A stretch of 29,800 bases of DNA from JALOAP01 sp964632355 (GTDB lineage Bacteria > Chloroflexota > Dehalococcoidia > Tepidiformales > Tepidiformaceae), in assembly GCA_964632355.1 (NCBI GenBank), contig CAZWBW010000028.1:1-29800 (forward strand), given 5' to 3'. Position numbers and translations under genes: made by a program. Positions 23,360 through 29,800 of this stretch are shown here, piece after piece (within the stretch, counting starts at the first letter, position 1; the number at the start of each line of letters is the position of its first letter). The notes under the pieces were generated by a model, which saw nothing but the letters and a program-made list of their open reading frames with translations, was not told the origin of the DNA and made no database searches.

Positions 23360-25036
23360 TTAGTCCCGGCGTTCGAAGACGACTCCCCCGGCACCTTCAT
23401 ACACGAGGCGATAGTTGGGGTCGCTGCGGAGCGAGGCGTCGAGGGTCGAACAACAGGGGTTCCCGTTGTTGGTGGGCAGGTAGAGGTGAGTAAAGGTAAG
23501 CCCGCTGGATTCCTCCCATCGTTCGATGCAGCGGACGGAGCCGAACGCACAGCCCCACGCGCCGTAGTAGTCATTGATTCGCGAACTGAAGGCATCTCTG
23601 AGCCACTCGGTGCCCTGTACCGTAGCGACGCTGGGCCTGTGGGCGAGCACGGGGAACCATTCGAGATCCTTGCCGGTTTCCCAGGGACTGGACGGGATAA
23701 CCAGGAATGTGGCGTCCGGGGGAGTCGAGGTGGAAATCCACTCCATGACCTGCCGCTGACCGGGATCAAGCGCATCGAGGGAGGTGAGCTCGCCGAGGCC
23801 GGGCTGTTTTACCGTGGCGGCGAAGGCTGCGTAGTAGAGCAAGCAGCCGAGCAGGAATAGCGGCTTTGCGTGAACGGCGATGTTCCGGAGGGAGGTGTTC
23901 TCGGCGGCCACCGGGACCCACTGACCGGACTCCGACAAGCGTTCCTGGCGAAAGCCTCGGCGAAGCAGCGGGAGGAGGCCTTCGGCGACAGCGATTCCTG
24001 CGAGAAGGCCGATCGGGAGCGAGGCGTAGGTCGCGAAGGCGCGGATGTCGAGCAGGATAATGACCACCCACCAGGCGGGGAGGAGGAAGCGGTTCGTGGC
24101 GAAACAGAGGACGGCACCGAGCAGCCCAAGCGACGCGATGAGCGGGAAGAACGGCTCGCTGGTGGAGATGGCGCGCGCGATCGACAGCATGACGGAGACC
24201 CGGTTCGCGTCGTTCGAAAANNNNNNNNNNAAGACGGTGCCACCCGTGCTGTTCGCGGCCACGAAGGGGTCGATGCCGTGGTAGGCGACAACGGTGAGCC
24301 ACCAGGGGGCAGTAAGCGCGGCTGTGCCAGCGGCGAGATAGAACGATGAGCGGATGCCCTGCTGGTTGCGGCCAAGGAAGAGCGCGAACAGGGCGATGCT
24401 GAACGCGAGGAACCACCCGGTCTGCAGGTGACTCAGCACCGTAGCAGCGGAGAAGACAATCGCAAGGGCGAGCGTGCGCTGGTTCGGCTGGCGATAGAGG
24501 CGGTAGACCTGCTCGAGCGCGAGGATGGCGAAGAACACACCGAGCGCGCGGGTGAGGCCTCCGCCCATGATGAGCCAGATGAAGCTCCGTGGGATGAGCG
24601 CGAAGGCCGCCAGCGCCGCAACCACGGCAAGGTTCGAAACCAGCATGACCCGCGCGAGCCGCCAGAACGCGACCAGCGTGAGGCACGAAAACACCAGCGG
24701 AAGGAAACGGAAGAGGGTGAGCAGGCTGAACGGCGTCAGGTCGTCGACGATGGCCGTTATGTAGAACGCGAGCGGCGAGTAGGCGTACGGGATACCGGCG
24801 GAGTTGTAGGTCGTTTCGGCGGGGAGCCAGTAGTTGTTCGCCTGGAGGTCGCGGACCATGGCGTAGAAGAGGCCGCCATCGTTCAGGGGGAAGTCGGCCG
24901 AGAGCACCTGCGCCGCCCGCACGAGGATGCCGAGGCTGAAGGCGACGCCAAGGCCAACGATGTAGTAGTCGAGGGTGAGCGAGGAGAGCCGCAGCCGCGG
25001 CCAGACAAGCCAGTCTCGGGCGCTCCGGGCGACCAC
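23360..25036 (-). CDS. Multi-pass membrane protein, GT-C-like
   Basis: About 554-558 residues with some ten to eleven hydrophobic segments and a soluble C-terminal ~130 residues. The first loop has FPLNDGGLFYAMVRDLQANN, with an acidic residue in the first periplasmic loop as in GT-C fold glycosyltransferases (PMT/ArnT/STT3-like), which use lipid-linked sugar donors. This is tentative, and the acidic pair is not a clean DD or DE. The C-terminal part (EWISTSTPPDATFLVIPSSP) resembles the soluble end of such proteins. Start: GTG 25036, five bases after GGAGG. The gap at 24221-24230 falls inside. Closing it on the shared AA keeps the frame and gives a smooth GGTVFSND. Envelope polysaccharide or protein glycosylation is possible. 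Confidence 0.75.
   Translation of the reverse strand: MVARSARDWLVWPRLRLSSLTLDYYIVGLGVAFSLGILVRAAQVLSADFPLNDGGLFYAMVRDLQANNYWLPAETTYNSAGIPYAYSPLAFYITAIVDDLTPFSLLTLFRFLPLVFSCLTLVAFWRLARVMLVSNLAVVAALAAFALIPRSFIWLIMGGGLTRALGVFFAILALEQVYRLYRQPNQRTLALAIVFSAATVLSHLQTGWFLAFSIALFALFLGRNQQGIRSSFYLAAGTAALTAPWWLTVVAYHGIDPFVAANSTGGTVXXXXFSNDANRVSVMLSIARAISTSEPFFPLIASLGLLGAVLCFATNRFLLPAWWVVIILLDIRAFATYASLPIGLLAGIAVAEGLLPLLRRGFRQERLSESGQWVPVAAENTSLRNIAVHAKPLFLLGCLLYYAAFAATVKQPGLGELTSLDALDPGQRQVMEWISTSTPPDATFLVIPSSPWETGKDLEWFPVLAHRPSVATVQGTEWLRDAFSSRINDYYGAWGCAFGSVRCIERWEESSGLTFTHLYLPTNNGNPCCSTLDASLRSDPNYRLVYEGAGGVVFERRD
24221..24230. other. Assembly gap (10 N) inside the membrane-protein gene
   Basis: The flanks end in AAAA and begin with AA. 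Removing the Ns and one shared AA deletes 12 bases, preserves the reading frame and restores a natural junction, so the true gap may be zero. Confidence 0.55.
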
Positions 25037-25169
25037 CGCATCCTCCGGGAGGCCCGCATTGGGCCCCGCATTCTCCTGAGGAGGGTATGCCGAGCGTTGA
25101 ATGACCGAATAAGAGAAGTCGAGCGCCGCCTAACGAAACAGCAATCTGCAGGTGGAAGAGCGAAAGGCG

Positions 25170-26123
25170 CTACCTCCGGCGGAGGTAGTCTTCGGCGGCC
25201 CAGCCGTCGCCCTGCTCGGTTCGAACCTGCCACCAGGTGAGGTCGCCGATGAGCTCGGGGCCGGCGAGGATTTCGAACTCGGAACCATCGGGCAGGCAGG
25301 CAACGGGCGTGTTGTCGAGGCCAGGCGAAGGCCGGACGTTCAGGCATTCGCCGGAGCCAGTAACCACGACGATGTCGCCGGGCGCGAAGGTACCGGCGGG
25401 CACCGGCGTCGGTGTTGGTGTGTCGTCGGCGGCGGGAGTGTCGGCAGCACCACCGCCGGACGGCCGCGGCACGTCGGCAACGGCCGGCGTGTCGTCCCCG
25501 CTACTGCCGAAGATGCGGTCGGAGACCCAGATAACGCCGAACGCGACAACGATCGCAATCGCGACAGCGATGGGCACATACCAGTAATCGAGGAGCCGCG
25601 GGCGGGAGTACACCTGTGGGAGCGGACGCCGGCCGGCGGCTGGCTCGGGGCGGTCCTGGTAGCGCCGGGGTGGCGTCGGCCGATAGGGAGCCTGCTCGCC
25701 GGGAGCCCCGCGACGGCGCCGTTCGCGCGAGGCGACGAGCGGATCGGGCTCGCCGGGATCGAGGGGGGCGCCGATTACCTGGTCGTCGAAATCGTCGCTG
25801 CCGATTCCGATTTCGGGTGAACCCCGGTGTGGGGGCGCCTCGCGTTGGCCAGAGAAGCGCTGCGGCGGTGGTCCTTCGGGGCGTTCTCGCGCCGGGATGC
25901 GGACGCGGGTACCTTCACCGGGGTGAGGGGTCTGCGGCGCGGGGCGGCCACCAAGATATGCTTCGGCGATGGGCGCCTGGCGGTGCTCTTCTGCGGTGAC
26001 GCAGCCTTCGTTGCGAACCCAGCAGGCGGGGTGGTGGAGCACGTCACAGCCTTCGCAGCGCAGCACAGCGTCGCCCTGTTCGAAGGGGCGGTCGCAAACG
26101 GGACAGAAGCGCTGATACGACAC
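25170..26123 (-). CDS. RING-like zinc domain, transmembrane span and SH3 domain protein
   Basis: A 317-residue protein with an unusual layout. Residues 7-41 form a zinc-binding cluster, Cys7, Cys10, Cys23, Cys26, His30/His31, Cys34 and Cys41, spaced like a RING or PHD finger (prokaryotic RING-like). Residues ~50-178 are Pro/Arg-rich and probably disordered. Residues ~181-200 are a transmembrane helix (YVPIAVAIAIVVAFGVIWV). After a Thr/Pro linker, residues ~247-316 form a bacterial SH3 domain (GECLNVRPSPGLD, WWQV, GWAAEDYL). The finger would be cytoplasmic and the SH3 domain outside. Start: GTG 26123, seven bases after GGGAGAG; longer in-frame extensions overlap the kinase gene. It follows the PfkB gene. 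Function unknown; wall binding with cytoplasmic signalling is a guess. Confidence 0.8.
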   Translation of the reverse strand: MSYQRFCPVCDRPFEQGDAVLRCEGCDVLHHPACWVRNEGCVTAEEHRQAPIAEAYLGGRPAPQTPHPGEGTRVRIPARERPEGPPPQRFSGQREAPPHRGSPEIGIGSDDFDDQVIGAPLDPGEPDPLVASRERRRRGAPGEQAPYRPTPPRRYQDRPEPAAGRRPLPQVYSRPRLLDYWYVPIAVAIAIVVAFGVIWVSDRIFGSSGDDTPAVADVPRPSGGGAADTPAADDTPTPTPVPAGTFAPGDIVVVTGSGECLNVRPSPGLDNTPVACLPDGSEFEILAGPELIGDLTWWQVRTEQGDGWAAEDYLRRR

Positions 26124-26202
26124 GAAGGCACTCTCCCGGCGTCGGGCAGTATGCAACCCCAATTCCTCATCTTCAAACAGCGGCGAACTGCGGGCCACCG
26201 CG

Positions 26203-27162
26203 TCAGGGCTTAGGGGTGTCCGGATCCTTTCCCATGAGGGCTTCGACTTCGTGCAGGTGCGGAAGCGAGGGAGCGGCGCCCGCCCTACCGACACTAATCG
26301 CGCCGGCGGCGTTCGCGAACCGGGCTGCTTCGACCGGTTCGGCGCCACGACAGACGGCGACAGCGAGCGCAGCGCAGAAGGCGTCCCCGGCGCCGACGGT
26401 ATCGATGGGAGTGGCAGGGAAAGCGGGGACGGCGGTGACATCGCCGTCCCGCGCCACCAGGCAGCCATCGGCGCCGCACGTAACCACAGCGGCGGATTTC
26501 GCGACCGCGGCCAGGTTACGCGCCCGGTCAGAGAGGCTGGCCGTTGCGGGAAGTTCCGGCGTAAGCATCTCGGCTTCGACTTCGTTCACGATGAGCACAT
26601 CGGCGAGGGCGAGCAGCTCCCGAGGGTGCGGGACAATCGGCGCAGCGTTCAGGAACACAGGCACGCCGTGCTCGGCCGCAATGCCGGCGGCTGCGAGGTT
26701 GACCTCCATCGGCGCTTCGAACTGAAGCAGGAGGGCGTCGGCGGTGGCGATGGCATCGCGAGCGGCGTCCACCTGTGCGACGGGCATAGCGAGGTTCGCG
26801 CGGGGCGCGGAAAGGATGCTGTTCTGGCCGCCTGGGAGCACCACGGGGACAGCCACACCGCTGCCGGCGACAGGATCGAAGGCGACGTGGCGGGTGTCGA
26901 CGCCGCTGCTCTTGAGCGCTTCGAGGAGGATATGGCCGAAGGGATCATCGGCGATACGGCCGATAAGCGTGGCCTCGGCGCCGAGACGGCGAGCGGCGAT
27001 AGCCTGGTTCAGTCCCTTACCGCCCGCGTGGAGTTCGACCGCGTCGGCGAAGAGCGTCTCGCCGGGGAACGGGAACCGCGGCATGCGAAACACCAGGTCG
27101 ACGGTGCAACTGCCAAGGACGGCGATCCTGGGCCCGGCGGACGGCTGGTCGGGGTGCGTCAT
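26203..27162 (-). CDS. PfkB-family sugar kinase (ribokinase-like)
   Basis: A 319-residue carbohydrate kinase. The first signature is present as HAGGKGLNQAIAARRLGAE (GGKGLNQ at 47-53) and the second as DTVGAGDAFCAAL (254-266), with Asp260 as the catalytic base and the anion hole before it. The N-terminal GSCTVDLVFRMPRFPFPGET matches ribokinase. Ribokinase is the likeliest activity, but other PfkB sugars are possible; no ribose transporter is nearby. Start: ATG 27162, with no strong ribosome binding site. Divergent from the FMN reductase gene 71 bases away; the RING-like gene follows on the same strand. Confidence 0.88.
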   Translation of the reverse strand: MTHPDQPSAGPRIAVLGSCTVDLVFRMPRFPFPGETLFADAVELHAGGKGLNQAIAARRLGAEATLIGRIADDPFGHILLEALKSSGVDTRHVAFDPVAGSGVAVPVVLPGGQNSILSAPRANLAMPVAQVDAARDAIATADALLLQFEAPMEVNLAAAGIAAEHGVPVFLNAAPIVPHPRELLALADVLIVNEVEAEMLTPELPATASLSDRARNLAAVAKSAAVVTCGADGCLVARDGDVTAVPAFPATPIDTVGAGDAFCAALAVAVCRGAEPVEAARFANAAGAISVGRAGAAPSLPHLHEVEALMGKDPDTPKP

Positions 27163-27233
27163 GAGGGAAGCCTAGCGTTCGAGCGTTGGGCCGCAAGTGG
27201 CGGACACGGCATGGAGCGCGTAGGCTTCGCGCG

Positions 27234-27785
27234 ATGGCAGTCCACATCCTTGCTATTAACGGAAGCCTCCGCCCCGGGAGTTCGGCAGACCGGGCGCTGC
27301 GGTTTGCGATGACGGCGCTTGAGAAGGGCGGGGCGGCGTGTGAGTCGTTCGATATCGGGACGTTGCCGCTGCTCGATGGGCGTCCCGAGGACCAGTACCC
27401 GCCGGTTGTGGGGGCATGGCGCGCCGCCTGTGCTGCGGCGGATGGGTTCGTGATCACCATCCCGTCGTACCACGGCGCGCTGCCGGGAGGTCTGAAGAAC
27501 GCGCTGGATTTCGTGGACACGCCACAGGTTGGCGGGAAGCCATTCGCGCTCATCGGGATCGCAGGGGGCGACGCGGAGCCGGGGGTCACGGACGCCGCCC
27601 GGGTGCTGCGACACATCGGCGGCATCGCGGCGGTCCCGGACGTGGTGATTTCGCGCTCGTCGGAGCACTGGGGACCTGGCGAGGAGCCGGCCAACGAAAG
27701 CGTCGCGGTGGCCATCCGAAAGGTGGCAGCGGATTTGCTGACGCTGTGCCGGCTGCGGGCGGAGGGGCAGCTGCCACAGCCCTAA
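27234..27785 (+). CDS. NADPH-dependent FMN reductase
   Basis: A 183-residue flavodoxin-like reductase. The FMN phosphate loop is GSLRPGSS (10-17), and PSYHGALPGGLKNALDF (77-93) is the flavin-ring motif typical of the SsuE/ArsH/azoreductase-like family. It would reduce FMN or quinones with NADPH and could supply reduced flavin to LLM-type monooxygenases such as the one at 15954-17003 (inference; not adjacent). Start: ATG 27234, where the family begins; the frame extends 16 codons upstream from a TTG. No clear ribosome binding site. Convergent with serA, with a shared hairpin between. Confidence 0.88.
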   Translation: MAVHILAINGSLRPGSSADRALRFAMTALEKGGAACESFDIGTLPLLDGRPEDQYPPVVGAWRAACAAADGFVITIPSYHGALPGGLKNALDFVDTPQVGGKPFALIGIAGGDAEPGVTDAARVLRHIGGIAAVPDVVISRSSEHWGPGEEPANESVAVAIRKVAADLLTLCRLRAEGQLPQP

Positions 27786-27792
27786 ACAGACC

Positions 27793-27816
27793 GAGAGCGG
27801 CCCGAAGGCCGCCCTC
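27793..27816. terminator. Hairpin between convergent FMN reductase and serA genes
   Basis: GAGAGCGGC and GCCGCCCTC form a nine-base stem with one mismatch around a six-base loop. Its position eight bases after the FMN reductase stop and 31 before the serA stop suits a bidirectional terminator, although T tracts are weak. Confidence 0.6.
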
Positions 27817-27846
27817 GATTCGCAACGCTATACGTGAGAGACGCGA

Positions 27847-29616
27847 CTAGAAGCGCACAAGGCGAACGTTGTAGATGCCGTCGATCGCTTCGATCTGGTC
27901 GATCTGCTCTTCGGTCGGGCATTCGTCGACAGCGATGAGCATCAGCGCGCGGCCGCGGCGAGATCGGCGCCCCACCTGCATCGAACGGATGTTGATGTCG
28001 TGCTGGCCGAGGAGGGTGCCGACGCGGCCAATCATGCCCGGCCGGTCTTCGTTGTCGCAGGCGAGCAGGAAGGCGTTCGGTTCGGGCATGAGGTCCACCT
28101 CGAGCCCGTTGAGGTAGACGATCTTGGGGTGCCCGTGCTCGACCGTGGCGCCCACCTGGACCTCGGCCTCCGTAGTGAGCACCTTCACGTTGATGAGATT
28201 GACGAACACGTCGTGCGAGGAGCGCATGCGCTCGTCGATCCGCCAGCCGCGGGACTGGGCGATGTGGGTGGCGTTCACCATGTTCACGTTCTCCTCGCTG
28301 ATGGGGCGAAGGAGACCGCGGATGACGGATGCACGCAGGGGCGTCACATCGTGGTCGGCGATTTCGCCGTAGTAGTCGATCTCGATGGACGTGAGCTTCC
28401 CGGTGACAAGCTGCGTGGCGACAGAGCCCACCGTCTCGGCGACGCGGAGGTAGGGTCCGACAACCTCGAGCGTTTCGGGCGCGAGCAGCGGGGCGTTGAC
28501 CGCGTAGCGCGCCGGGCGGCCGGCGAGGATGTCGACGATCTGCTCGGCGACATCAATTGCGACGCGCTCCTGTGCCTCTGCCGTGGAGGCGCCGAGGTGA
28601 GGCGTGACGATGATGCGCGGGTTCCCGAGGAGCGGGTTGTCGGCCGGAACAGGCTCCTGGCTGAAGACGTCGATGGCGGCGCCGGCGACCTTGCCGCTCT
28701 TCACCGCCTCGGCGAGCGCGGCCTCGTCGATGATGCCGCCGCGCGCGACGTTGATGATGCGGACGCCGTCCTTCATCTTCGCGAGCTCTTCGGCGCCGAT
28801 CATTCCGGTGGTCGCTGCGGTGAGCGGCGGGTGCACCGTGAGGAAGTCCGAGAGCATGAGGACCTGCTCGAAGTCGACGGATTCGACGCCGAGGGAGCGG
28901 GCACGCTCGACCGGGACGAAGTGGTCGTAGGCGATGACGTGCATCTCCATGGCGAGCGCGCGGCGCGCGACTTCGGAGCCGATCTTGCCGAGTCCGATGA
29001 TGCCGAGCGTCTTGCCGCGGATTTCCGTGCCGAGGAAGTCCTTGCGGTTCCACTTCCCGTTACGGAGCGTGGCATCGGCCTGGGGCACGTGGCGGGCGAG
29101 CGCCATAAGCAGGGCGATGGTGTGCTCGGCGGCAGCAATGGTGTTGCCCTGGGGCGCGTTGACGACAACGATCCCGCGCTCGGTGGCTGCCTGGAGGTCG
29201 ATATTGTCAACGCCAACGCCCGCGCGGCCGATGACGGCGAGCTTTGTCCCGGCTTCGATGACGGGCCGTGTCACCTTGGTCTCGCTGCGTACTACGAGCG
29301 CGCTGTACTCGGGGATGATGGAGATGAGGGTGTCTTCGTGGAGGCCCGTCCGGACGTCGACTTCGCCGGCGGCGCGAAGGCGCTGGATGCCTTCCGGTGC
29401 GATGGGATCGGCGATGAGGATTCGGGGACGGGCGTCGGTCATGGTTGCGTGTTGCTCCTTGAGGCTGGCGAGAGCGATTTCGACGGTGGCCGGGATGCGG
29501 GCCTTACCGGACTCCCAGCGGCTGATTGTTGCCTGGTCCACGCCCAGGGCGGCGGCGATGGCGCTCTGGGAGAGGCCGAGTTCGGTGCGTGCCCGGGCGA
29601 ATTCGGCTGCTTCCAT
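27847..29616 (-). CDS. serA: D-3-phosphoglycerate dehydrogenase with N-terminal HTH domain
   Basis: A 589-residue protein: a Cro/C1-type helix-turn-helix (residues ~5-52; LGLSQSAIAAALGVDQAT then ISRWESGKARIP) fused in frame to a complete 531-residue SerA that would start at Met59. SerA catalyses the first step of serine synthesis, NAD-dependent oxidation of 3-phosphoglycerate. Visible: Rossmann GLGKIG (208-213), Arg292, Glu321 and His340 (TPHLGAST), the intervening ASB-type domain (~378-500) and a C-terminal ACT domain (~516-589; DNEDRPGMIGRVG), the usual serine-sensing unit. Start ATG 29616 coincides with the predicted +1, so the mRNA would be leaderless. An ATG five codons earlier lies in the operator. 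SerA alone from 29442 is possible (AAGGAG 12 bases upstream), but no stop separates the parts. Likely an autoregulated enzyme. Confidence 0.9.
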   Translation of the reverse strand: MEAAEFARARTELGLSQSAIAAALGVDQATISRWESGKARIPATVEIALASLKEQHATMTDARPRILIADPIAPEGIQRLRAAGEVDVRTGLHEDTLISIIPEYSALVVRSETKVTRPVIEAGTKLAVIGRAGVGVDNIDLQAATERGIVVVNAPQGNTIAAAEHTIALLMALARHVPQADATLRNGKWNRKDFLGTEIRGKTLGIIGLGKIGSEVARRALAMEMHVIAYDHFVPVERARSLGVESVDFEQVLMLSDFLTVHPPLTAATTGMIGAEELAKMKDGVRIINVARGGIIDEAALAEAVKSGKVAGAAIDVFSQEPVPADNPLLGNPRIIVTPHLGASTAEAQERVAIDVAEQIVDILAGRPARYAVNAPLLAPETLEVVGPYLRVAETVGSVATQLVTGKLTSIEIDYYGEIADHDVTPLRASVIRGLLRPISEENVNMVNATHIAQSRGWRIDERMRSSHDVFVNLINVKVLTTEAEVQVGATVEHGHPKIVYLNGLEVDLMPEPNAFLLACDNEDRPGMIGRVGTLLGQHDINIRSMQVGRRSRRGRALMLIAVDECPTEEQIDQIEAIDGIYNVRLVRF

Positions 29617-29618
29617 AC

Positions 29619-29631
29619 ATGCATTATGCAT
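29619..29631. promoter_or_regulatory. Operator 1 of serA, palindrome ATGCA-N3-TGCAT
   Basis: ATGCATTATGCAT has perfect 5-bp arms around a three-base centre, and the flanking C and G extend the symmetry. It covers the predicted -10 (CATAAT on the minus strand) and ends two bases upstream of the start ATG. A dimeric HTH bound here would block the polymerase. Its twin lies 26 bp away centre to centre. Confidence 0.7.
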
Positions 29632-29650
29632 GACCCGGGCTTCTATGCAA
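29623..29650 (-). promoter_or_regulatory. Predicted leaderless promoter of HTH-serA
   Basis: On the minus strand, -35 TTGCAT (29645-29650) and -10 CATAAT (29623-29628) are 16 bases apart. The -10 matches TATAAT at five of six positions; the -35 is weak. The base seven downstream of the -10 is the A of ATG 29616, so transcript and translation would start together, which also explains the missing ribosome binding site. Confidence 0.6.
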
Positions 29651-29657
29651 TTTGCAT
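29645..29657. promoter_or_regulatory. Operator 2 of serA, palindrome ATGCA-N3-TGCAT
   Basis: ATGCAATTTGCAT is a perfect palindrome (ATGCAA-T-TTGCAT) sharing its ten arm bases with operator 1. It overlaps the predicted -35. The two sites are 26 bp apart centre to centre, about two and a half helical turns. Confidence 0.7.
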
Positions 29658-29668
29658 TACCGGAGCTT

Positions 29669-29680
29669 GTCGCATGCGAC
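29669..29680. promoter_or_regulatory. Palindrome GTCGCATGCGAC
   Basis: A perfect 12-bp palindrome 11 bases upstream of operator 2. It shares only the GCATGC core idea with the operators, so it may be a different protein's site or chance. Confidence 0.3.
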
Positions 29681-29705
29681 CGGCAGGTTCAAGCCGGACA
29701 CGAAG

Positions 29706-29731
29706 AACGGGGCCGTCTCGCGGGCCCCGTT
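29706..29731 (-). terminator. Terminator of the gene upstream of serA
   Basis: AACGGGGCC and GGCCCCGTT form a perfect 9-bp stem with an eight-base loop, followed on the minus strand by TCTTCG. It lies 25 bases past the stop of the incomplete gene at the window end, so serA is transcribed from its own promoter. Confidence 0.75.
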
Positions 29732-29756
29732 TCGGTTCGATTCGTGCGCGTAAAGG

Positions 29757-29800
29757 CTAGGCGCGGGCTTCGGCGAGGAGCTTTTCGACGACATCGAGCG
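29757..29800 (-). CDS. C-terminal end of a gene continuing past the window
   Basis: The minus-strand frame ending in TAG at 29757-29759 encodes LDVVEKLLAEARA, an amphipathic helical C-terminus. Placement next to serA would suit a serine-pathway aminotransferase, but 13 residues cannot identify it. Confidence 0.5.
   Translation of the reverse strand, partial: LDVVEKLLAEARA

Noticed and set aside
28000..29760. 586-codon plus-strand frame opposite serA
   Set aside because: It is rich in Asp, Gly, Val and Arg in the pattern of an antisense frame, and it would run across the serA promoter and operators.

Overview
This is a G+C-rich (about two thirds by eye) bacterial chromosome segment, most likely from a member of the Chloroflexota. 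The clues are a secreted CAP-domain protein with a Pro/Thr-rich linker and a C-terminal module common in that phylum, other Thr/Pro-rich surface proteins, a GAAC-N4-GTTC type LexA box, and luciferase-like flavoenzymes. Phylum is inferred; class is not established. Two 10-N gaps (15204-15213 and 24221-24230) show a draft assembly. No CRISPR array, insertion sequence, phage gene or rRNA was seen.

Layout. 292-4724: three tandem amidase-signature genes on the minus strand ending at a hairpin terminator. 5051-7196 (plus): a possible 47-codon leader ORF, an MFS transporter interrupted by an in-frame TAA, and a winged-helix regulator without a receiver domain. 7244-8242 (minus): nitronate monooxygenase. 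8356-9856 (plus): a LexA box followed by imuB and a DUF6504 gene, an SOS mutagenesis module. 9965-10978: secreted CAP protein. 10980-13800 (minus): tldD-tldE. 13927-15870 (plus): MFS transporter and a DEDDh exonuclease. 15954-17003 (minus): LLM flavin-dependent oxidoreductase. 17165-20241 (plus): FMN riboswitch, ribE, ribBA, ribH and an acidic unknown protein, followed by an acyl-CoA dehydrogenase. 21664-22012: tRNA-Arg(GCG) and tRNA-Leu(CAG) on minus and tRNA-Val(CAC) on plus, driven by mirrored TTGAAC promoters. 22243-25036 (minus): a probably frameshifted secreted protein, a small anchored surface protein and a multi-pass membrane protein. 25170-27162 (minus): RING-like/TM/SH3 protein and a PfkB sugar kinase. 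27234-27785 (plus): NADPH-dependent FMN reductase. 27847-29616 (minus): serA with an extra N-terminal helix-turn-helix domain. The 3' end of another minus-strand gene closes the window.

How the genes fit together. Several products use flavins (nitronate monooxygenase, LLM oxidoreductase, acyl-CoA dehydrogenase, FMN reductase), and the FMN-riboswitch-controlled rib operon would supply them; ribD is not in this window.

The most striking find is the serA locus. A Cro/C1-type HTH is joined in frame, without a stop, to a complete 3-phosphoglycerate dehydrogenase. Directly upstream are two 13-bp palindromes of the form ATGCA-N3-TGCAT. They cover the predicted -10 and -35 of a promoter whose expected +1 is the ATG itself. 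This suggests a biosynthetic enzyme that represses its own leaderless transcript, possibly sensing serine through its ACT domain. Also notable are the unusual Arg anticodon GCG, the LexA-imuB-DUF6504 cassette, and the RING-like/SH3 membrane protein.
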